From assembly GCA_029821455.1 (NCBI GenBank), contig JALGTI010000105.1:1-9925 (forward strand): a DNA stretch of 9,925 bases. The letters run 5' to 3'. Each line of letters begins with the position of its first letter. Position 1 is the stretch's first letter. The DNA comes from Candidatus Zipacnadia bacterium. GTDB taxonomy: Bacteria > Armatimonadota > Zipacnadia > Zipacnadales > Zipacnadaceae. The position numbers and the translations under genes are program-made. Under the pieces are notes generated by a model that ran no database searches, was not told the DNA's origin, and saw nothing but the letters and a program-made list of their open reading frames with translations. This document shows, piece by piece, positions 1 through 5,747 of this stretch.

Positions 1-582
1 GCGCCGCTGCGCGAGCGGTTCGGCATCTTCCAGCACCTCGAATTCTACTCGCCCGAGCAGTTGACCAGGATTGTCACGCGGGCGGCCCAGGTCCTGGAGA
101 TAAAGCTGGACGAGGGCGGGGCAGAAGAGCTGGCAGCCCGCGCGCGGGGCACGGCCCGCATCGTCACCCGTCTGCTGCGGAGGGTGCGGGACTATGCGCA
201 GATAATGAGCGATGGCACGATAGACCGGGAAATGGCCCAGGACGCGCTGGAGGCTATGCAAGTGGATGAGGTCGGGTTGGACACATTGGATCGCAAGTAC
301 CTGCGCACCATCATTGACTACTACGAGGGCGGGCCGGCGGGGCTGAATGCACTGGCGGCGACCCTGGCCGAGGACCAGGATACTCTGGAGGATGTGGTGG
401 AGCCGTATTTGCTAAAGATTGGTTTTGTCATCCGCACCTCGCGGGGCCGCCTGGCCACCCAACGTGCCTACGACCACCTGAGCATTGATAAGACCGCGCC
501 AGAGCCGCCCGGAAGCCAGGAAGCCCTGCCGTTGTATCCAGCGCCCCGATGGTGCGGCCGGTGGCCAGGGCCATCTGGATGA
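1..582 (+). CDS. ruvB: RuvB Holliday junction branch migration ATPase, C-terminal part (5' end outside window)
   Basis: RuvB is the hexameric AAA+ motor that works with RuvA (and RuvC) in the cytoplasm to move Holliday junctions during recombinational repair. The reading frame is open from base 1 and begins with PLRERFGI followed by LEFY, the arginine-finger/sensor region of RuvB, so the Walker A and B motifs lie upstream of the window. Next comes the sensor-2 stretch GTARIVTRLLRRVRDYAQ, then the winged-helix domain III with DRKYLRTIIDYYEGGPAGL, EDVVEPYLLKIGF and RTSRGRLATQRAYDHL, which ends at base 480. The E. coli protein stops about ten residues after the corresponding RGR/RA/NH segment; here 33 non-conserved residues follow, antisense to the facing lipoprotein gene. 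The gene therefore overlaps its convergent neighbour by 155 bp. Family assignment is secure; only the non-conserved tail is unusual. Confidence 0.95.
   Translation, partial: APLRERFGIFQHLEFYSPEQLTRIVTRAAQVLEIKLDEGGAEELAARARGTARIVTRLLRRVRDYAQIMSDGTIDREMAQDALEAMQVDEVGLDTLDRKYLRTIIDYYEGGPAGLNALAATLAEDQDTLEDVVEPYLLKIGFVIRTSRGRLATQRAYDHLSIDKTAPEPPGSQEALPLYPAPRWCGRWPGPSG
428..582. other. Convergent 3' overlap of ruvB and the transglutaminase lipoprotein gene
   Basis: The ruvB stop (580-582) lies inside the lipoprotein gene and the lipoprotein stop (428-430) lies inside ruvB, so 155 bp are read on both strands. First codon positions pair with first positions, while second positions face third positions of the other frame; silent changes in one gene therefore tend to change the other. 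No intrinsic terminator for either gene is visible in or near the overlap. Confidence 0.8.
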
Positions 583-2011
583 ACGAAACCTTTTCCAGCG
601 AGGTGTCACCCAGGCGCAAATGACCGGCATCAACCGTCATCTCTCCCCAGGTCGGGTCCATCTCCACCCACTGCCCGACATAGACCTCCACCCAGGCGTG
701 GTAGTAAAAGCTGTCCCCCATCCAGGCCATCCCCGTCACCATCCGCGCGGGAACCTGAGTCGCCCGCGCCAGGGCCACCGCGAGAGTGGCATGCTCGGTA
801 CAGTCGCCTGACTTCTGGTCCAGTATTTCCAGGGCCGAGATGGGACGCGGTTCGCTCTTCACCTTCTGCAGGTTTTCGTAGATCCAGCGCACGAGGAGTT
901 GGGCGGCCTTCCACGAGTTGGTCTCATCGCCAGCAATCTCGCGGGCCAGGCTGACAATCGCCGTATCGTCGGACTGCACCATGTCGTTACTGGCCAGATA
1001 CTCAGCCAGTTCCGGCGCTTCGATGGGTAACGCCGGAGGGTCTGCAGGCGCTTCGGCCTTGGTTATCTCAACAAGCGCTTCTCCGTTCTGGGCTGTGACG
1101 GTCTGGCGTGGTGATGCGGGGATGAGCTGCGCGGCCGGCTGAGCCTGGCCACTGGCACGCAGTCGCACGTAGTTCAGTGCCTGCGGATTGTTGACGCGCC
1201 TACTAACCTCGATGGCAGGTGAAATCTTCAGTGGCGAGAATTCAGCCAGCGCCTCGGCCGCTGGCACCTTAGTCATCACCAGGCCCAGCAAGCCGGGCAC
1301 CTCGTAGCGAATCATCTCTCCCTGCTCGTCAAGCCAGGAGACGATGTCCAGGTTCAGCTTCTTGCTCCGGGTGATTAGCTTGAAGGCATTTACCGTCTCG
1401 TCGCCGACCTGGAAGGGTGCCTGCTCCGTGACAGTGATGGTGTGCTGGTCAAGGCCGCCGACATCGGGGAAGAAGACCTCCATCTGGTATATGTCTCCGA
1501 CCTGTAGCCCGCCCTCCAGGATGTCAATGGAGAGTTGAAGCTCGGAGCCGAAATCAGGGCCGGTCTTGAGGGTCTGCTCAGTGGTCTGGCCGCCGGCCTC
1601 GCTGACCACATGGATTGTGTCGCCCTCGACAGTGGCGCGAATATCGCGCTGCCGGCCAACCTGGTCTTCGGAGACAACGTACGATTCTGGACGCAAGTCC
1701 GGGCCATAGGTGGTGACCAGTTCGCTGTGAGCTGACAGGCTCTCCCCTGCCATCGAGATGCGCAGCACGATGCGCTCAACTACCCGGAGTTTGTAGCGAC
1801 CAGCCTCTGTGAAGGCACGCGACTCGATGGAGGCGTAGCCGGCCGTCCTGCCCAGAACCTCGACTTTATACCAGGAGGAGCCTTCCAACTGCTGGTAGAG
1901 CTGCTCAGCCTGGGCGGATGTATCAGTCTGCTGGGCTACAGTAGCGGCGCGGCTGAGGCAGCCGCTCAGGGAGAGGGCCAGCGCGATGGCTGCCGGCGAG
2001 ATGAAGCGCAC
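428..2011 (-). CDS. Transglutaminase-like (papain-fold) domain lipoprotein
   Basis: This is a predicted exported lipoprotein of about 527 residues. The N-terminus is a short signal peptide with a hydrophobic core (ISPAAIALALSL) and a lipobox LSGC, which puts the lipidated cysteine at residue 18. A beta-rich region without recognised catalytic motifs (about residues 40-270) opens with a SSWYKVEVLGRTAGYA segment. A Pro/Ala-rich linker (about 285-330) precedes a transglutaminase-like domain (about 345-490). Its triad is visible: Cys404 in SGDCTEHA, His438 in YYHAWVEV and Asp452 in VEMDPTWG. Bacterial proteins of this class may act as proteases, peptidases or cross-linkers at the envelope; the substrate here is unknown. 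I chose the GTG at 2011 because AAAGGAG lies 8 nt upstream; the GTG at 2017 has a spacer of only 2 nt. The stop at 428 lies inside the facing ruvB, so the last ~17 residues are antisense to conserved ruvB sequence. It is the last gene of the leftward unit, 2 bp after the HD-GYP gene. Confidence 0.85.
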   Translation of the reverse strand: MRFISPAAIALALSLSGCLSRAATVAQQTDTSAQAEQLYQQLEGSSWYKVEVLGRTAGYASIESRAFTEAGRYKLRVVERIVLRISMAGESLSAHSELVTTYGPDLRPESYVVSEDQVGRQRDIRATVEGDTIHVVSEAGGQTTEQTLKTGPDFGSELQLSIDILEGGLQVGDIYQMEVFFPDVGGLDQHTITVTEQAPFQVGDETVNAFKLITRSKKLNLDIVSWLDEQGEMIRYEVPGLLGLVMTKVPAAEALAEFSPLKISPAIEVSRRVNNPQALNYVRLRASGQAQPAAQLIPASPRQTVTAQNGEALVEITKAEAPADPPALPIEAPELAEYLASNDMVQSDDTAIVSLAREIAGDETNSWKAAQLLVRWIYENLQKVKSEPRPISALEILDQKSGDCTEHATLAVALARATQVPARMVTGMAWMGDSFYYHAWVEVYVGQWVEMDPTWGEMTVDAGHLRLGDTSLEKVSFIQMALATGRTIGALDTTAGLPGFRAALARSYQCSGGRRHVGWPGGPARCG

Positions 2012-2013
2012 GC

Positions 2014-3480
2014 TCACTGCTCCTTTGGTTGGGCAGGCTGGTCTTCGGTCTCCTCGGGGGATGACTTCTCTGCCGCCCGCAGCCGCGTGCGTCGGAAGGC
2101 TACCACTAGGTCAGGGTCGAAGCGGCTGGAGGCATTGCTCACCACTTGGTCCAACGCCTCCTGCGGTGTGAGGCGTAGCTCCTGACTATTCTCGGGATTC
2201 ATCAGGCGGTCATAGGTGTCGCAGATGGCAATGATGCGCGCGTCCAGAGGGATATCTTTTTCGGTTAGGCCCTCGGGGAAGCCGCTGCCATCCCAGTTCT
2301 CGTGGTGATGAACAACACCTGAGAGGATCGGCTCCAAGAATTGCACGGGCGCGAGAATGGCGCGCCCAATCAGTGAATGCATCCTATAGAAAATGTGCTC
2401 GGTATCCTTGTCGGAACGGGCGGACAGGCCATTTTCCGAGACGCCAATCTTGCCGATGTCGTGAAGGATAGCGCCAAAACGGAGCAGTTCACGCCGGTCC
2501 TCGTCCATGCCTAGTTCCCCGGCCAGCTCGTCAGCCAGGTCTGCCACGCGCTCAGAGTGGCTGTAGGTAGCCATATCCTTGGCCTCAATGGCGCGGGTGA
2601 GGGCGCGGACGGTATCGTAGTAGCTAGTGCGGAGGTCTTCGTAAAGCCTTGCGTTCTCCAGGGCTACCGCCGCCTGGTTGGCGAAGGCAGTTAGCAGGTC
2701 AATCTCTTGCTGTGTGAAGCGGCGCGGGCGTTTGGAATAGATCCGCATCACACCGTGAATGCGCTGCTTGGTCGCCATCGGTACGCAGAGCACCGAGGAA
2801 AGGCCTGCCTCTTTGGCCGCCTCCTGATACTGAAAACGTGGGTCCGAGCGAGCATCGAGTATCTGCAGGGCCTCACCATCAAGCACCTGCCGGTCCAACT
2901 GGCTCCCCATGACGGATACGGGGCCCTTCTGCCAGTACGCATCGTTCAGACCGTGTGTCGCCGCCAGCGTCAGTTCTCCATTATCGGGCTCCAGCATCCG
3001 AATGCTGCAAGCCTTGGCGTCCATTACATCCACGGCATAGCTGGCGATGAGATCCAGGACGCGCTGGATACGCAGCGTGGAGGTGATGTTTTGAGCTACC
3101 CCGTACAGGGTCCTGGCCTCGGTGATCCGTCTGCGCAATTGAGTAGAGGTCCATGAGGAGACCAGACCAACCACGAAGAACATTAGAGCACGGATGATCA
3201 CATCCAGCAAGGCTTGCGGTTGAGATGCCCAGTTCTCGATCTCCGCGTCATAGTATATGCTGGCCGGCATCCACGAGCCACAGAGGGCGGCAGCAGCCAG
3301 AGCTGTCACGATTGCGCCATAGTCGCCGAAGTAGAAGGCAGCCAGGATAATGGGTAGGTAAAAGAAGTGCACTGCAATGCCGCGGGTCCCCTGCAGGTAG
3401 ACGAGGAACGTGATGCTTCCCATCGCAAGGGCGATAAGCAGACCGACGGCTAATGATGAGGCGATAGCTCTCTTCTTCAA
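2014..3480 (-). CDS. Membrane-anchored GAF / HD-GYP domain protein (probable cyclic-di-GMP phosphodiesterase)
   Basis: The protein has about 488 residues. Hydrophobic helices fill residues about 6-70 and 92-112, with a HFFYLPIILAAFYFG segment common in membrane-anchored bacterial signalling proteins. A GAF domain follows (about 130-280, ending FANQAAVALENARLYEDL), then an HD-GYP domain (about 285-465). Metal-site motifs are present: HSERV (His308), HDIGK (340-344), HHE (392-394) and DGSGFP, where the GYP signature reads Gly400-Phe401-Pro402. HD-GYP proteins hydrolyse cyclic-di-GMP or related cyclic dinucleotides at a di- or tri-iron centre, and the GAF domain would bind an unknown ligand. An acidic, Pro/Glu-rich C-terminal tail ends the protein. 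The TTG at 3480 is preferred over the TTG at 3498 because GGGAGGA sits 9 nt upstream of it. The gene lies 44 bp after metG and is almost contiguous with the lipoprotein gene. The domain call is firm; activity and substrate are inferred. Confidence 0.9.
   Translation of the reverse strand: MKKRAIASSLAVGLLIALAMGSITFLVYLQGTRGIAVHFFYLPIILAAFYFGDYGAIVTALAAAALCGSWMPASIYYDAEIENWASQPQALLDVIIRALMFFVVGLVSSWTSTQLRRRITEARTLYGVAQNITSTLRIQRVLDLIASYAVDVMDAKACSIRMLEPDNGELTLAATHGLNDAYWQKGPVSVMGSQLDRQVLDGEALQILDARSDPRFQYQEAAKEAGLSSVLCVPMATKQRIHGVMRIYSKRPRRFTQQEIDLLTAFANQAAVALENARLYEDLRTSYYDTVRALTRAIEAKDMATYSHSERVADLADELAGELGMDEDRRELLRFGAILHDIGKIGVSENGLSARSDKDTEHIFYRMHSLIGRAILAPVQFLEPILSGVVHHHENWDGSGFPEGLTEKDIPLDARIIAICDTYDRLMNPENSQELRLTPQEALDQVVSNASSRFDPDLVVAFRRTRLRAAEKSSPEETEDQPAQPKEQ
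2020..2026 (-). promoter_or_regulatory. Ribosome binding site of the transglutaminase lipoprotein gene
   Basis: On the minus strand this reads AAAGGAG. It is 8 nt from the GTG at 2011-2009 but only 2 nt from the GTG at 2017-2015, so it favours the inner start. It lies inside the last codons of the HD-GYP gene, whose TGA (2016-2014) falls between this site and the chosen start. That arrangement fits translational coupling of the two genes. Confidence 0.65.
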
Positions 3481-3489
3481 ATCGTGTGA

Positions 3490-3496
3490 TCCTCCC
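3490..3496 (-). promoter_or_regulatory. Ribosome binding site of the HD-GYP gene
   Basis: The minus strand reads GGGAGGA, a strong Shine-Dalgarno match, 9 nt before the TTG at 3480-3478. The longer ORF start (TTG at 3498-3496) overlaps this site and is therefore unlikely to be the true start. Confidence 0.65.
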
Positions 3497-3524
3497 AACG
3501 ATTCGGATGGTCTATGACCGCTGT

Positions 3525-5483
3525 CTAGCGAACCTTCTGGCCCGGTTCACAATCCCGGTCCAGGGTGACCAGCGCCAGCGGCACTTCCTCACCAGCGGCC
3601 AAGATCATCCCATTTGATTCAACACCCCGGATGGTGGCAGGTTCCAAGTTTGCCACTACCACTACCATCCGGTCTATCAATTCATCCGGGCTGAAGTGCT
3701 GGGCGAGGCCTGCCACCATCTGACGCGGCTGTTGCTCTCCGATGTCAACAGTCATCTTATACAGTCTATCAGTACCCGGCACCTGCTCCACTTCCAGTAC
3801 GCGGCCGGTCCGCAGGTCCATCTTCTGGAACTGTTCAAAGCTGATCATCTGGGCACTTCCCTCTTGTTCTGCTCCGGCCTCGGCTTGCTGAGCAACAAGC
3901 AAGCGCTGCTGTGCACGCTGCAGGTCAATCCGCGGAAACAGCGGCTCGCCGCGTGCAATCGTAGTGCCAGCCACCAGCCGCCCGGCCTCACAATCCTCCC
4001 ACGCTGGCTCCTGCTCCTCCAGGCCCAGTTGGCTCCAGATCTCCTGGGAGACCATCGGCATAACCGGATTGATGAGTATTGCTGCAACCCGCAGGCAGTC
4101 GAGCACGTCGTAGAGCACTGCTGCCAGTTCGACGCGCTTGCCCTCTTTGTGCAGCCGCCACGGCTCGCGCGTGTCAATGAACTTGTTAGTGGCCGCAATG
4201 AGGGTCCAGATGGCCTCCAGGGCCGTCCGGAAGTCCAACGCCTCAAGGGCCGTCTCGGTCTGCGACCTGGCCGCCGCAATCTGCTCAGCCAGTCCCCCGG
4301 CTCCCGGCCCGGGCTCGGGCACCTGGCCCTCAAGATATCGCTCTACGAGTGGCAAGGTGCGGTTGAGCAAGTTGCCCAGATCGTTGGCCAGGTCGGCGTT
4401 GAAGCGGGCCAGCAGTGCCTCGGTTGAATAAGAGCCGTCCAGGCCAAAGGTTACCTCCCGAAGCAGGAAGTAGCGCATTGCATCCACCGCTACGGCAGTG
4501 GTACACCCCGAGATGCTCACCAGGGTGCGGATCTCATCATAGGGGTCTATGATTGCGCCCTTGGATTTGGATATCTTCTCGCCAGTGTCCGTTACCCACC
4601 AGCCGTGACCGAAGATGGTCTCCGGCAGCGGCAGCTCCAGAGCCATCAGCATAGCGGGCCACAGGGTGGCATGGAAGCGGGGCAGGATGTCCTTGCCCAC
4701 CAATTGCACCTGCGGCGGCCACCATGTGTCCAGCTTGGCCGTGTCATCCGGATAGCCGGCTACGGTCAGATAGTTGATGAGGGCATCGAACCACACGTAG
4801 ATGGACTGAGTGTCATCGCTGAGCACCGGGATGTCCCAGTTGGTGCGCGCGCGGCTGACGCAGGCATCGCGTAGCCCGCTTTCCAGGAATGCCAGTACCT
4901 CATTACAGCGGAACTCCGGCAGCAGAAAGTGCGGGTGCTCCTCGATATAACGCAGCAGGCGGTCAGTATACTTCGAGGTCCTGAAGAAGTAAGCCGGTTG
5001 CGTGATCTGCTCGGCCGGTCGCCCGCAGTCGGGACACTTACCCTCAACCAACTCAGCCTCCGGGAAGTAGGTCTCACACGGCACGCAATACCAGCCCTCA
5101 TACTCGCCCAGGTAGATGTCGCCGTTGGCCTTCAGCTTTTCGAAGACCACCTGCACGGCGTGGCAATGGCCAGCCTCGCTGGTACGGATGAAGCGGTCGT
5201 GGGAAATGTGGAGGCGCTCCCACATCAGCTTGAAGTGCTCTACGATCTCGTCGGTGAACGCCTGGGGCGACATACCCCGCTCAGCGGCAGCACGTGCAAT
5301 CTTTTGCCCGTGCTCGTCAGTACCAGTGGCCAACAGCACGCTCGCCCCGCGCAGGCGGTGATAGCGAGCCAGCGTGTCGGCAGCAATCGTGCAGTATGAA
5401 TGGCCAATATGGGGCCGGTCATTTACGTAGTAGATAGGAGTCGTGATATAGAAACTACCTGTCCCCTGAGTATCGGAAGCCAT
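3525..5483 (-). CDS. metG: Methionine--tRNA ligase with C-terminal tRNA-binding domain
   Basis: This is a class I synthetase that charges tRNA-Met with methionine in the cytoplasm. From the chosen start it has 652 residues, normal for the form with the extra C-terminal domain. The Rossmann catalytic core carries ITTPIYYVNDRPHIGHSY (HIGH at 25-28) and EKISKSKG (KISKS at 303-307). The connective region holds a CxxC pair at 133/136 and another at 150/153, a four-cysteine zinc knuckle. The anticodon-binding helical domain includes NLLNRTLPLVERYL and FIDTREPW. Residues about 547-652 form a Trbp111/EMAP-II-like OB fold (MDLRTGRVLEVEQVPGTDRLY ... VANLEPATIRGVESNGMIL). The ATG at 5483 is chosen because AGGTGA lies 7 nt upstream and homology begins just after it; an in-frame ATG at 5543 would lie inside the FmdB-type gene. 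Residues about 320-330 contain extra sequence compared with the usual family pattern. Confidence 0.96.
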   Translation of the reverse strand: MASDTQGTGSFYITTPIYYVNDRPHIGHSYCTIAADTLARYHRLRGASVLLATGTDEHGQKIARAAAERGMSPQAFTDEIVEHFKLMWERLHISHDRFIRTSEAGHCHAVQVVFEKLKANGDIYLGEYEGWYCVPCETYFPEAELVEGKCPDCGRPAEQITQPAYFFRTSKYTDRLLRYIEEHPHFLLPEFRCNEVLAFLESGLRDACVSRARTNWDIPVLSDDTQSIYVWFDALINYLTVAGYPDDTAKLDTWWPPQVQLVGKDILPRFHATLWPAMLMALELPLPETIFGHGWWVTDTGEKISKSKGAIIDPYDEIRTLVSISGCTTAVAVDAMRYFLLREVTFGLDGSYSTEALLARFNADLANDLGNLLNRTLPLVERYLEGQVPEPGPGAGGLAEQIAAARSQTETALEALDFRTALEAIWTLIAATNKFIDTREPWRLHKEGKRVELAAVLYDVLDCLRVAAILINPVMPMVSQEIWSQLGLEEQEPAWEDCEAGRLVAGTTIARGEPLFPRIDLQRAQQRLLVAQQAEAGAEQEGSAQMISFEQFQKMDLRTGRVLEVEQVPGTDRLYKMTVDIGEQQPRQMVAGLAQHFSPDELIDRMVVVVANLEPATIRGVESNGMILAAGEEVPLALVTLDRDCEPGQKVR

Positions 5484-5490
5484 CAAGTTA

Positions 5491-5496
5491 TCACCT
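5491..5496 (-). promoter_or_regulatory. Ribosome binding site of metG
   Basis: The minus strand reads AGGTGA, 7 nt upstream of the ATG at 5483-5481. It sits in the 14-bp gap directly after the stop codon of the FmdB-type gene (5500-5498), and this decides the metG start. Confidence 0.6.
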
Positions 5497-5497
5497 G

Positions 5498-5734
5498 TTA
5501 GAGCTGGCAACTCGCGCAACTGGAGGCTGTGCAACTGGCGCAAGTAGAGGCGCCGGCCACAGATGCAGTTGAACCACTCCTATTGCTGCTTCGCCCGGCA
5601 AAGGTGGACATAATCCGCTGGGTCTTCTTGCAGCCACAGTCCGGGCAATCAGCCTGTTGGTCGGCTTGCCTTCGGGGCCGAAGTAACTCAAATACGCCGG
5701 CGCACCTGGAGCACCTATACTCGTATATAGGCAT
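5498..5734 (-). CDS. FmdB-family small zinc ribbon protein
   Basis: This 78-residue protein begins MPIYEYRCSRC, the hallmark N-terminus of FmdB/CxxC_CxxC_SSSS putative regulatory proteins. The zinc ribbon has CxxC at 8/11 and CPDC at 30/33, with an additional Cys35. The C-terminal half is Ser/Ala/Cys-rich and ends with two CASC motifs (cysteines 65, 68, 73 and 76); a Cys/Ser/Gly-rich tail is common in this family. The family name comes from a proposed regulator of formamide/amide metabolism genes; the molecular role of most members is unknown, so I assign none. The ATG at 5734 is 13 bp after the ricT stop. A weak GAAGG Shine-Dalgarno overlaps that stop, and metG begins 14 bp downstream, so co-transcription and possible translational coupling are likely. 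Confidence 0.9.
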   Translation of the reverse strand: MPIYEYRCSRCAGVFELLRPRRQADQQADCPDCGCKKTQRIMSTFAGRSSNRSGSTASVAGASTCASCTASSCASCQL

Positions 5735-5747
5735 CGGTTACACGCCT

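Noticed and set aside
548..575. Possible terminator hairpin GATGG...CCATC between the convergent genes
   Set aside because: Only a 5-bp stem with an 18-base loop and no T-run on either strand; too weak to call.
3696..4427. 243-codon plus-strand ORF opposite metG
   Set aside because: It is antisense to conserved metG, its translation matches no family I recognise, and GC-rich antisense frames are often open by chance.
5481..5543. Upstream in-frame ATG at 5543 for metG
   Set aside because: It lies within the FmdB-type gene, adds 20 residues without family resemblance, and the ATG at 5483 has a well-placed AGGTGA.
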